From Phycisphaerales bacterium UBA1161 (lineage in GTDB: Bacteria > Planctomycetota > Phycisphaerae > Tepidisphaerales > Tepidisphaeraceae), in NCBI GenBank assembly GCA_002311745.1, contig DBZL01000041.1:1-31167 (forward strand): a DNA stretch of 31,167 bases, written 5' to 3'. The position numbers were made by a program, and so were the translations under genes. The first letter of the stretch is position 1, and each line of letters opens with the position of its first letter. The notes below the pieces were generated by a model that saw only the letters and a list, made by a program, of their open reading frames with translations, searched no databases and was not told the DNA's origin. This document shows, piece after piece, positions 15,602-26,135 of this stretch.

Positions 15602-18328
15602 TCACAGATCGCGTCGATCGGGTGCGTTGCGAGCGGCCTTTGTGCATTGTATCGCAGCGTGGGCCGCGGCCAGGCGGGCGATGGGAACGCGGTAGGGCGA
15701 GCAACTCACGTAGTTCAGCCCGACCTTGTGGCAGAAGTGGACGCTCTTGGGGTCGCCGCCGTGTTCGCCGCAGATGCCGCACTTGAGATCGCGGCGGGTG
15801 CTGCGGCCCTTGCGGACGGCCATGTCAACGAGCTGTCCGACGCCGCCAATGTCCAGGCTCTGGAACGGGTCGCGCTCCAGGATTTCCCTGCTCAGGTAAT
15901 CGGGCAGGAAGCTGTTGATGTCGTCGCGGCTGAAGCCGAAGGTCATCTGCGTCAGGTCGTTGGTGCCGAAGCTGAAGAACTCGGCGACCTGGGCCATCTC
16001 GTCGGCGGTGACGGCGGCGCGCGGCACTTCGATCATCGTGCCGTACATGTAGTCCACCTTCACGCCGGTTTCTTTCATGACGGCGGCGGCGGTCTCGTCC
16101 GTGATCTTCTTGCAGAAATCCAGCTCCTTCTTGATGCCGGCCAGGGGGATCATGATCTCCGGCTTCACCTTCACGCCGGCCTTCTTGACCTCGCAGGCGG
16201 CCTCGATGATCGCCCGCACCTGCATCTCGAGGATTTCCGGATAGGTGATGGCGAGGCGGTCGCCGCGATGGCCCAGCATGGGGTTGGCTTCATGCAACTG
16301 GTTCACGCGGGCCTTGACCTGCTCGAGCGTCAGCCCCAGGGAATTGGCCAGGGCCTGCTGTTCCTTCTCTTCGTGAGGCAGGAACTCATGCAGCGGCGGG
16401 TCGAGGGTGCGGATCGTTACCGGCAGGCCGTCCATCGCCTTGAAGATGCCCACGAAGTCTTCCTTCTGGTAGGGCAGGAGCTTGGCCAGGGCGGCCTTGC
16501 GGGCCTCGACGGTCGTGGCCAGGATCATCTCGCGCATGTGGTGGATGCGCTGCGGGTCGAAGAACATGTGCTCCGTGCGGCACAGGCCGATGCCTTCAGC
16601 GCCGAAATCACGCGCCACCTGGGCGTCGTTGGGGGTGTCGGCATTGGTGCGGACGCCCAGGGTGCGATACTTGTCCGCCCACTTCATGAGGGTGGCGAAC
16701 GGTCCGCTCATCTGGGCCTTGACGGTGGGCATCTTCCCGTCGATCACTTCACCGGCGGAGCCGTCGAGGGAGATGAAGTCGCTGGGGCCGTAGGTCTTGC
16801 CGCTGACGGTGAACTTGCGGCCCTTTTCGTCGATCTGGATGGCGCCGGCGCCGGCGACGCAGCACTTGCCCCAACCGCGGGCCACCACGGCGGCGTGACT
16901 GGTCATGCCGCCGGTGCTGGTCAGGATGCCGACGGCGCTGTGCATGCCCTGCACGTCTTCCGGGCTGGTTTCCTTGCGGACGAGAATGACGGCCTCGCCG
17001 GCCTGCGTGCGCTCGTGCGCTTCATTGGCGGTGAACGCCGGCTTGCCCACCGCCGCCCCCGGCGACGCCGGCAGACCTTTGGCGATCACGTTGCGCTTGG
17101 CATCGGGGTCGAACGTCGGGTGCAGAAGCTGATCCAGGCTGTCCGGATCGACCCGCAAAACCGCCGTCTTCTCGTCGATCAATTTCTCCTTGGCCATGTC
17201 CACGGCGATCTTGACGGCCGACACGGCGTTGCGCTTGCCCGTGCGCGTCTGCAGCATGTACAACTTGCCCTTCTCGATGGTGAATTCGAAGTCCTGCACG
17301 TCCTTGTAGCGAGTTTCCAGGGCATCCTTGATCCTCAGCAGCTCGGCCCAGCTTTTCTTGCTCCAGCGATCGCCCATTTCCTGGCAGTCGATGGGTGTGC
17401 GGATGCCGGCGACCACGTCTTCGCCCTGGGCGTTGACCAGGAACTCGCCGAAGAACTTGTCCTCTCCGGTGCTGGGGTTGCGCGTGAACGCCACGCCGGT
17501 GGCGCTGTCGTCGCCCATGTTGCCGAAGACCATCGCCTGCACGTTGACCGCCGTCCCCAGCAGGCCGTGCACGTCGTGAATCTGGCGATACTTCACGGCG
17601 CGGTCCCCCATCCAGCTTCCGAACACGGCTTTGATCGCGCCTTCGAGTTGTTGCAGCGGGTCCTGCGGGAAATCGGTTCCGACGTGGTCCCGGTAAACCT
17701 TCTTGTAGCGGCGCACGACTTCCTTGAGTCCGTCGGTGTCCAGGTCGGTGTCCACCTTGGCGCCTCGGGCGTTCTTGACCGCCGACAGCTCATGCTCGAA
17801 ATGCTCGTGGTCCACGCCCATGACCGTGTCGCCGTACATGTTGATCAGCCGGCGATAGCTGTCTTGGGCAAAACGGGGATTGTTGCTCAGGCGGGCGATG
17901 CCTTCGACGACCTGGTCGTTGAGGCCGATGTTCAGCACGGTGTCCATCATGCCGGGCATGGAGAGCTTGGCGCCCGATCGGCAGGAGACCAGCAGGGGGT
18001 TGTTGGCATCGCCGAATTTCTTTTCCGTGGCATTTTCCACGCGTTCCAGGTTGCGCTTGACCTCCTCCATGAGGCCCTTGGGCAGCTTCTGGCCCAGGTC
18101 GTTGTACTCCTTGCAGGTGGCGGTGGAGATGGTGAAGCCCGGAGGCACGGGCAGACCCATGTTGGTCATTTCGGCCAGGTTGGCGCCCTTGCCGCCCAGA
18201 AGGTCTCTCATGTGGGCGCCGCCTTCGGCCTTGCCGTTGCCGAAGAAGTAGACGCGTTTTTTCGACTTGGCGGTCGAGGCGTGCCTGGTGGAAGCGGCTT
18301 TACGGTGTTTGGTCAAAGTTTTTGGCAT
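15602..18328 (-). CDS. ppdK: Pyruvate, phosphate dikinase (PPDK)
   Basis: PPDK interconverts pyruvate, ATP and phosphate with phosphoenolpyruvate, AMP and pyrophosphate in the cytoplasm, serving glycolysis or gluconeogenesis. The ATG at 18328 with GGAG 9 bases upstream gives 908 residues, close to the usual 870-900. The nucleotide-binding domain shows GGKGANLAEM and SGAKLSMPGMMDTVLN. The swivelling domain carries the phospho-histidine in GGMTSHAAVVARG (H478). The PEP/pyruvate domain has GLCRTEHMFF, LDPPLHEFLP and FGTNDLTQM, and the catalytic Cys853 in CGICGEHGGDP. All key residues are present. The first 27 or so residues, before KKRVYFFGNG, form a Lys/Arg/Ala/Thr-rich extension not needed for catalysis. 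It has its own likely promoter and is not tightly coupled to neighbours. Confidence 0.97.
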   Translation of the reverse strand: MPKTLTKHRKAASTRHASTAKSKKRVYFFGNGKAEGGAHMRDLLGGKGANLAEMTNMGLPVPPGFTISTATCKEYNDLGQKLPKGLMEEVKRNLERVENATEKKFGDANNPLLVSCRSGAKLSMPGMMDTVLNIGLNDQVVEGIARLSNNPRFAQDSYRRLINMYGDTVMGVDHEHFEHELSAVKNARGAKVDTDLDTDGLKEVVRRYKKVYRDHVGTDFPQDPLQQLEGAIKAVFGSWMGDRAVKYRQIHDVHGLLGTAVNVQAMVFGNMGDDSATGVAFTRNPSTGEDKFFGEFLVNAQGEDVVAGIRTPIDCQEMGDRWSKKSWAELLRIKDALETRYKDVQDFEFTIEKGKLYMLQTRTGKRNAVSAVKIAVDMAKEKLIDEKTAVLRVDPDSLDQLLHPTFDPDAKRNVIAKGLPASPGAAVGKPAFTANEAHERTQAGEAVILVRKETSPEDVQGMHSAVGILTSTGGMTSHAAVVARGWGKCCVAGAGAIQIDEKGRKFTVSGKTYGPSDFISLDGSAGEVIDGKMPTVKAQMSGPFATLMKWADKYRTLGVRTNADTPNDAQVARDFGAEGIGLCRTEHMFFDPQRIHHMREMILATTVEARKAALAKLLPYQKEDFVGIFKAMDGLPVTIRTLDPPLHEFLPHEEKEQQALANSLGLTLEQVKARVNQLHEANPMLGHRGDRLAITYPEILEMQVRAIIEAACEVKKAGVKVKPEIMIPLAGIKKELDFCKKITDETAAAVMKETGVKVDYMYGTMIEVPRAAVTADEMAQVAEFFSFGTNDLTQMTFGFSRDDINSFLPDYLSREILERDPFQSLDIGGVGQLVDMAVRKGRSTRRDLKCGICGEHGGDPKSVHFCHKVGLNYVSCSPYRVPIARLAAAHAAIQCTKAARNAPDRRDL

Positions 18329-18371
18329 GATGCATGGCTCCGAGAAAAAGGGGTGGAAAAAACGAGCCGGG

Positions 18372-18398
18372 AGTATAGGACAAGAGCGGTGATTGCAA
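18372..18398 (-). promoter_or_regulatory. Putative sigma-70 promoter of ppdK
   Basis: On the minus strand TTGCAA (18398-18393) and TATACT (18377-18372) are 15 bases apart. A start near 18365 would leave a leader of about 37 bases before the ATG at 18328. The short spacer lowers confidence. The rest of 18329-18524 holds only a 6-bp hairpin at 18430-18446. Confidence 0.4.
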
Positions 18399-18524
18399 AA
18401 GGCCCCACGGGAGCGGAGCGAGCGTTTTTGCACGGCAAATCCGTGCTTATCGGGGATATCACCTACGCGCCAGAAGGGTTAATTCCCGTCGTGCGTCGCC
18501 GGCGAGTGAAAATCTGCGGGAATG

Positions 18525-19937
18525 TTAGGGAATCAGCGGCGGCAGGGTGGCGCTGACCATTTCTTCTTCGGCGAGGCTCGGCGGCTGCGGCATTTCCGCC
18601 TGCTGCCGCAGCACCCGCAGGGTGTACCACGGCAGCCAGATGGCGCATCGGGCCGTGGCCGCCACGATCGTACCCAGCACGATGCCTTTCAGACCCAGGT
18701 GAAAGAAGCGTACCAGGGTGTAGTTGAGCACCACGTTGGCCACCCCCGCGATGAGGACCGAGGCGGTGAAAGCGCGAACTTTACCAATGGCCAGCAGAAT
18801 CGACCGTCCCACGGCGCTGCTGCCGCCGATGACGGTGTGAATCAGCATCCACGGCAGGATGGCGCAGGTGGCCGGAAACGGATTGCCAAGCAGTAAACGG
18901 AACAGAAAGGGCGAAGCCCACCAAATGAACGGGGCGATGACCAAGAGCATCGCCGCGGTGGCCAGGGTCCCCAGGAGGTAATAGCGGCGAACCGCCCGGC
19001 TGTCTCCGGAGACATGGGCGATGGCCGTGCGCGGCATCAGCACCAACGCCAAGGCCGAGGCCAACAGCAACATTCCGCCGTCCACTTCCACCGCCGGAAC
19101 ATAATCTGCCACGGTTTCGAATGAAATCAGCTTGGTGATGATCAGGTAATCGGTGGGTGCGTAAAGAAAATCGGCCATCTGCGCCGCGACGATCATGCCG
19201 CCGAACAGCAATAGCCGGCGTACGATGCGCCCGTCGAACTTGGTCCACCACCTTTCGAACACGCCGCTGCCCATATGATGAGAGAGGATCGAGCGCAGCG
19301 CCAGCAGCATCGCTGAACCAGCCATGAGCGGCCATCCGGTGGCGCGTTGCCAGGGCCAATGCAGCACATACAGGCCGATCACGGTGCCGCCGCCCCAGAC
19401 GATCTCGTGCAAACTGAGAAACAGGTTGTCGGCGAAGATTCTGCCTCGCGTTTGCAGCACCGCGCCGGGGGCGTCGCTGATCATGCGCAGAAGCGTGGCG
19501 ATGGCGACCATCAGCGCCAACTCGAATAGGGTGTTGCCCGTTTGGAGGTTGACGTGGGTGGTCTTGAACCAGGGCATGAACAGGGCCACGGCCAATCCAC
19601 CGGTCAGTGCCGTCAGCAGGGCCATGGCAAAACCGTTGGCATAGACGACACGCACGGCCGGCAGCAGCGGGGCGGTTTCATACGACCGATTCGACCCTGC
19701 GTCGTTGTCGCCGTGCCGCAGCGCCTCGGCCGTGAGGCGAATGATGGCCGGGCTCAGGCCGACGGCCGCGTATTCCAGGAGTCCCACCGTGGATTGAATA
19801 AGACCCAACTGGGCGAAGGCGAGTTTTCCCGCCACGCGCATCACCGTCGCGATCACCACCAGAAACGCCGTGATGCGCGATCCGCTGACCACACACGCCG
19901 AGACAAGGTCCCGACTAAGATTTTTTGCACCTGACAC
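18525..19937 (-). CDS. MOP-superfamily polysaccharide flippase (Wzx-like)
   Basis: A 470-residue membrane protein with 12 to 14 hydrophobic segments, fitting the oligosaccharide flippase group of the MOP superfamily, which moves lipid-linked glycans across the inner membrane. Visible features are the N-terminal SRDLVSACVVSGSRITAFL segment and the central FGGMIVAAQMADFLYAPTDYLIITKLIS, the usual repeat in which a polar helix enters the lumen. Near the end, ANVVLNYTLVRFFHLGLKGIVLGT matches the common N-x3-Y and G-x3-G pattern. The start is a GTG at 19937 without a clear ribosome binding site, so a later start is possible. The GT87 gene ends 19 bases upstream, so the two are likely one unit. The glycan is unknown. 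Confidence 0.82.
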   Translation of the reverse strand: MSGAKNLSRDLVSACVVSGSRITAFLVVIATVMRVAGKLAFAQLGLIQSTVGLLEYAAVGLSPAIIRLTAEALRHGDNDAGSNRSYETAPLLPAVRVVYANGFAMALLTALTGGLAVALFMPWFKTTHVNLQTGNTLFELALMVAIATLLRMISDAPGAVLQTRGRIFADNLFLSLHEIVWGGGTVIGLYVLHWPWQRATGWPLMAGSAMLLALRSILSHHMGSGVFERWWTKFDGRIVRRLLLFGGMIVAAQMADFLYAPTDYLIITKLISFETVADYVPAVEVDGGMLLLASALALVLMPRTAIAHVSGDSRAVRRYYLLGTLATAAMLLVIAPFIWWASPFLFRLLLGNPFPATCAILPWMLIHTVIGGSSAVGRSILLAIGKVRAFTASVLIAGVANVVLNYTLVRFFHLGLKGIVLGTIVAATARCAIWLPWYTLRVLRQQAEMPQPPSLAEEEMVSATLPPLIP

Positions 19938-19956
19938 GGGAGGGGAATATAGCGAC

Positions 19957-21288
19957 TTATGTCGGCAAGGCGATGGGCGCCGTCGGCTGGGATGCCGTCG
20001 CCGCGCCGCTTTGGCGGCGCAGGGCGCGGCGGATCAGCAGGACCGCGGTTAACGCCAGCAGGGGAACGGTGAGATGCAGCCGGGTGTGATCGGCGATGGG
20101 CGTGGCCACTTCCATGACCAGGTACAGGACCAGCCAGACCCACGGCAGCCAGCGGTCTTCCCAACCGTTGTCCGCGGCGGGCCCGCGCTGCCGATCCGCC
20201 GCGTACACCACCGCGGCCACGACGAGCAAGAGCAGATCGTAATCAAAATAGAACGGCATCAGCAGCGGCATGGCGGCGATTGTGGCGGCGATCAAACGGT
20301 CGGTCTGCGACGGCGACGGTTTTCCTCGCAGCGTATGCCAGATCACCGCAAGCAAACCCACCGCCAGCGCCGCCGCGCACGCGCCCCACAGCGCCACCAC
20401 CAGCGGCGATGCCGGCCCCACCGCCCAACCCTGGATCAGCAGACGCCAAAATCCCTTGAACGTGACGTGCCGTTGCCACAGATAGCGGTGCTCCACCTGC
20501 ATCCAATGCAAGTTGGCGGGCATGTGGATAATAAAGTCGTGCAGACTGCCGGGCATGCTCAGCAGATTGATCGCCAACAGCGCCAGGCCCATCGCGCCCA
20601 CGCCCGCCAGTGCCGCCCAGCCCTGGCTGAGGCACAGGACAATAGCGACGACCGCCGCAAGCTGCGGCTTGTACAGCAGCAGGCCGCAGACCAGTCCCGC
20701 CGCAAATCCGCGCCCGCTGCGCCACAAGCCGACTGTGATCGTCAACAGCAGCAGCGAGACAAACGTGTTTTGCGCATGACTGGCGGCCTGGATGAACGGC
20801 ATCGCCGTCAGCAGGAACAGGGGCACCAGCAGCTTGGTCTTCCAATCGCCCCGGAGCATCCGGCACAGCAGAAAAAGCGACGCGATCAGACAGCACAACT
20901 CGATCATCCACCACAGGGCCAAAGCCCGGCGGTAAGAGAACGCCGACAGGGGCGCGAACATCCACGCGGCAAACGGCGGGTTCCACCACGGGCCGAAGCT
21001 CTCGCCCAGTTCCAGGTCCGCCGCGCGGCCGGTGGCCCTCTCGAAATCCCGGGCGGCATCCAGGTCGTACAGCTTCTGGTACTGCCCCGTGCGGGCGCAA
21101 GTTCCGCCAAAATAGAAGACCAGAAAATCGTGCCCCAGCATCCGCCGCGTCACCGCGCGGTCCTTGGAGATGCAGAAGTTGCCGACGATAAAGGTGAGCA
21201 GGAAGACGGCCACCAGGCCGCCGGCCTTCCAAAGAAAGATGCGCGGATCCCTGCGAGCCGCCTTTTGCGCCGGTGCCTGAGCGTCCAT
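19957..21288 (-). CDS. GT87 (DUF2029) mannosyltransferase-like membrane protein
   Basis: A 443-residue polytopic protein of the GT87 group, GT-C enzymes that include polyprenyl-phosphate-mannose-dependent mannosyltransferases such as PimE. The first loop after TM1 has GHDFLVFYFGGTCARTGQYQKLYD, in which the Asp is the expected catalytic residue; then FGPWWNPPFAAWMFAPLS carries the NPP element typical of the group. A GLLLYKPQLA segment follows, also characteristic. I chose the ATG at 21288 over a TTG eight codons upstream because the TTG is a weaker start. It precedes the flippase gene closely on the same strand, which supports joint work on a surface glycan. Sugar and acceptor are not known. 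Confidence 0.82.
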   Translation of the reverse strand: MDAQAPAQKAARRDPRIFLWKAGGLVAVFLLTFIVGNFCISKDRAVTRRMLGHDFLVFYFGGTCARTGQYQKLYDLDAARDFERATGRAADLELGESFGPWWNPPFAAWMFAPLSAFSYRRALALWWMIELCCLIASLFLLCRMLRGDWKTKLLVPLFLLTAMPFIQAASHAQNTFVSLLLLTITVGLWRSGRGFAAGLVCGLLLYKPQLAAVVAIVLCLSQGWAALAGVGAMGLALLAINLLSMPGSLHDFIIHMPANLHWMQVEHRYLWQRHVTFKGFWRLLIQGWAVGPASPLVVALWGACAAALAVGLLAVIWHTLRGKPSPSQTDRLIAATIAAMPLLMPFYFDYDLLLLVVAAVVYAADRQRGPAADNGWEDRWLPWVWLVLYLVMEVATPIADHTRLHLTVPLLALTAVLLIRRALRRQSGAATASQPTAPIALPT

Positions 21289-21371
21289 GGGATGCGTACC
21301 GTATCGGCCCAAGACCGGCGCGATCTTGCCAATCGGCGGGCGGCCCAGCGGCGGCGTTTATGGGACGCTCG

Positions 21372-21863
21372 TCAATGCAGGAGCGGTTTTCCCAGCTTGC
21401 GACGCATCACCTGCATCTGCCCCAGGTGCATGGCGACGTGATTGGGAATCATGAAAACCAAATGCCCCACCGTGGGGACATACTGGCGCATCGGCTCGGG
21501 GCCGGGCTTGTCCAGGTCCGCGGGGGAAAGCGTTCTAATCCACGCGACGGTCGCAGCGCGAGTCTTGGCCAGTTGATTAAGCAATCGCTGTTTATTGGGG
21601 AATAGCGCGGGATCGTCCGAGGCGGCGGTTTCCTTGGTGAACTTCTTGTCGAATCCCTCCGGCAGCGCGGGCATGGCGCCGGGTTTACACGCACTGATCA
21701 TCCTCGTTTCGGAGGCGATCAGGTGTCCCAGTTGCCAGGCCGTATGATTGGCCTTGGGACATGGGCGGACCAGAAGGTCGGCATCGGAGAAATCCGCCAG
21801 GGTGGTCTGGAGCATATCGAGATTGCGTTGCAACACATCGGCAGCCAAGTCGATCGGGTTCAT
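21372..21863 (-). CDS. Second DinB-like metal-binding protein
   Basis: A 163-residue DinB superfamily protein with a strong ribosome binding site, AAAGGAG, 5 bases before the ATG at 21863. The metal ligands are probably H47 in WQLGHLIASE and the pair H142/H146 in PNHVAMHLGQ. It ends in RRKLGKPL, very like the RERLGKPL end of the other DinB-like protein at 2021-2509, although the rest differs clearly. It lies between the GT87 gene and the response regulator, with a gap of 89 bases upstream. The substrate is unknown. A thiol transferase or simple metal-binding role is possible. Confidence 0.85.
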   Translation of the reverse strand: MNPIDLAADVLQRNLDMLQTTLADFSDADLLVRPCPKANHTAWQLGHLIASETRMISACKPGAMPALPEGFDKKFTKETAASDDPALFPNKQRLLNQLAKTRAATVAWIRTLSPADLDKPGPEPMRQYVPTVGHLVFMIPNHVAMHLGQMQVMRRKLGKPLLH

Positions 21864-21952
21864 GCGCTCTCCTTTGCGGCCAGGGGTGTGGCCGGCGGCG
21901 ATAAAAGAACGGCGCGAATCGGAAATTGCAAGCGCAATATCAGGCGCCGCGC

Positions 21953-22606
21953 TCAGGCAATCTTAGGCGCGGCGGGGGCGGTTGCCGACAGCTCGTCGAC
22001 GTGGGCGGAAAGACGCTGAATTTCCTGGCTGATCTGAGCGAGGGATTTTTCCCACTGCCCGGTCGAGCGGGATGCGGCATCCGGGAGGTGCTGCGCCATG
22101 GCTTCCAGCGAGGCCATCGGCGTGCGCAGCTCCTGGCCCAACGTCGCCAACGACTGCTGCATCCCGGCGATGGTGTCGAGCAGGCGGTTGCGCTCGGACT
22201 CCAGTTGCGCGGCCTGCGCGGCCTGGTCGTGCAGGCGCACCGTGTGCTCGCCGGCGCGCAAACGCGCCAGCAGCTCTCCCCGATGAAAGGGCTTGGTCAT
22301 GAAATCGTTGGCGCCCGAATCCAGCGCCGCGATGGTCAAGGCGCGCTCGATATGCGCGGTGAGAATGATCAGATCCGTGAACGGAATGGCCAAATCAGCG
22401 CGGACCTGGCGGCAGAACTCGATGCCGTTCATCACCGGCATGTCGTAGTCGATCAGGGCGATGCGCGGGCCGTGGTTGCGCAGGACCGCCAGCCCCTCCG
22501 CGCCGCTGCAGGACTCGACGACTTCGTATCCCGCCGTGGTCAGGTGCGCCTGAAGCAGCTGGCGCAGCATGGGATCGTCATCCACGATCAGCACTCGCGA
22601 CGGCAT
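21953..22606 (-). CDS. Response regulator with a HisKA-like domain lacking the phospho-His
   Basis: From the ATG at 22606 the protein has 217 residues. Residues 1-120 are a REC domain with acidic pocket D9-D11, phospho-acceptor D53 in LIDYDMP, a conserved Thr in ILTAH and K105 in FMTKPF. Residues about 122-155 form a coiled coil. They lead to GQELRTPMASLEAM (157-170), which closely resembles the H-box of histidine kinases, except that Q158 stands where the phospho-accepting His belongs. A second helix, ISQEIQRLSAHVDELS, completes a four-helix-bundle-like hairpin. No ATPase domain follows. It may dimerise or bind a kinase without accepting phosphate. It is divergent from the yfiR cluster across 323 bases. 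Confidence 0.85.
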   Translation of the reverse strand: MPSRVLIVDDDPMLRQLLQAHLTTAGYEVVESCSGAEGLAVLRNHGPRIALIDYDMPVMNGIEFCRQVRADLAIPFTDLIILTAHIERALTIAALDSGANDFMTKPFHRGELLARLRAGEHTVRLHDQAAQAAQLESERNRLLDTIAGMQQSLATLGQELRTPMASLEAMAQHLPDAASRSTGQWEKSLAQISQEIQRLSAHVDELSATAPAAPKIA

Positions 22607-22929
22607 ATCCCTTCCCCGCCATTTTGGCTGTTCTTTGTGGCGACACGCATCTGTTTCTTTCATCGCCGGTTCTGCGGCGGTCCTTTAGCGTGCGTAGACC
22701 TTTGCGGACCCTTGAGAACCGAGAAATGGGCGGAGTGATTCTCCGCGCCGCGGTAAGAACCCCCGTCGGCTGACTCCCGTTGCCGCGATTTACGGACCCG
22801 CTGGCCGCGACGCGCCGCTGCGGAAGATTCCGTCTATTCGGCTTATCCGGCCTCAGAATTCAGTCGATGTTTTCAGCACCCCGGTTTTGGGCCATCGCTC
22901 AGCCGCCCATAGTCTTGGAGCCATCGTTG
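22607..22929. other. 323-bp divergent intergenic region between the regulator and the yfiR cluster
   Basis: No gene is supported on either strand. A perfect 6-bp hairpin with a 5-base loop lies at 22730-22746 (GCGGAG and CTCCGC). No convincing -35/-10 pair was found. The promoters of both divergent units must lie here, so this is the likely place for regulation of the c-di-GMP cluster. Confidence 0.5.
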
Positions 22930-23151
22930 ATGCGACGAATCCCTCTCATCGTCGTGGCCTGTATTATGGGGTTGAGCGTTGCCTCGGTGACCGTCACAGT
23001 CGTCACCGAGGGGGACATCGCACGCAGGGGTTTGACCGGCGTTGCAGAACGGTTCCGCCTGGTGCCCGGCATGGAGGGGAGCCGGACCAATGCCGATACG
23101 TGGTATGTCGGCTGGCGCGCCAGCCTCCGCCGGGGGACACGATCGGTCTAA
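22930..23151 (+). CDS. Candidate small exported or membrane protein upstream of yfiR
   Basis: A 73-residue ORF starts at ATG 22930, with GGAG 9 bases upstream. It opens with MRRIPLIVVACIMGLSVASV, a basic start followed by a hydrophobic stretch like a signal peptide or single helix. The remainder is short, Arg-rich and shows no known motif. It ends 40 bases before the yfiR start and would be the first gene of that unit. Coding status is uncertain; it may be leader sequence only. Confidence 0.35.
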   Translation: MRRIPLIVVACIMGLSVASVTVTVVTEGDIARRGLTGVAERFRLVPGMEGSRTNADTWYVGWRASLRRGTRSV

Positions 23152-23191
23152 CGCCGCGCGGATCGCCGCCATGCGAGGATATGGAAACATC

Positions 23192-23743
23192 ATGGATGGG
23201 CGGGTCGTCAGGTTGGGTTCCGCGGCCGTGCTGGCGGTGTTGTGCGTGGCGACGGCGATGACCCGGGGCGACGAGCCGAGCCGTGAGTACCAAGTCAAGG
23301 CTGCGTTTCTCTTTAACTTTGCGGAGTTCACGCAATGGCCGGACAGCGCCTTTGCCGGTTCCGATGGCCCGTTCGTGGTGGCTGTTATCGGCCAGAATCC
23401 CTTCGGCCAGGCGCTGGAACATACCATGGAGGGCAAATCCATCGCCGGTCATCCGGTCGTCGTCAGATATATCGACTCGTCCGGCGACGTTCCGGGTTGT
23501 CACGTGTTATTCGTCCCTGCCTCGGAGGATGGGCGCCTGGACGACATCTTCAAGCAGGTCGCGGACCGGCCGATACTTACTGTGGGAGAGTCGGAAAAAT
23601 TTCCCTGGGCAGGTGGCATCATCCGGTTTCTGATCGAGGACAACAAAGTCCGTTTCGAAATCAATCCGGACGCGGCGGCCAAGGCCTCTTTGCACATCAG
23701 CTCCAAGCTGATGTGCCTGGCACGGATCTTCAAAAAACAATAG
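23192..23743 (+). CDS. YfiR-family periplasmic protein (DUF4154)
   Basis: A 183-residue protein with a signal peptide (about residues 1-26, basic start then LGSAAVLAVLCVATAM) and a YfiR domain. The family signature EYQVKAAFLFNFAEFTQWP at about 31-49 is clear. Later blocks VAVIGQNPFGQAL, CHVLFVPASE, ILTVGESEKFPWAGGIIRFL and KASLHISSKLMCLARIF complete the fold. In Pseudomonas, YfiR binds the periplasmic part of the diguanylate cyclase YfiN and keeps it off. Here the next gene is a hybrid kinase with a similar sensor domain. The ATG at 23192 is chosen because the signal peptide starts there. Cysteines at residues about 18, 109 and 177 are present; YfiR is known to respond to redox state. Confidence 0.9.
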   Translation: MDGRVVRLGSAAVLAVLCVATAMTRGDEPSREYQVKAAFLFNFAEFTQWPDSAFAGSDGPFVVAVIGQNPFGQALEHTMEGKSIAGHPVVVRYIDSSGDVPGCHVLFVPASEDGRLDDIFKQVADRPILTVGESEKFPWAGGIIRFLIEDNKVRFEINPDAAAKASLHISSKLMCLARIFKKQ

Positions 23744-23783
23744 CTCCGCCGCCATGCCAAACCCAGGCAAGACAGGATCGTCC

Positions 23784-26109
<2,326 letters not shown>

Positions 26110-26135
<26 letters not shown>

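Noticed and set aside
18430..18446. Hairpin GCACGG/CCGTGC as terminator of the flippase gene
   Set aside because: On the minus strand the stem is followed by A residues, not T, so it does not fit an intrinsic terminator in that direction.
15452..18556. A 1034-codon open frame on the plus strand opposite ppdK
   Set aside because: It is antisense to a complete PPDK with all catalytic motifs. Its translation is His/Ala/Gly/Val-rich with no domain, as expected for a GC-rich shadow frame.
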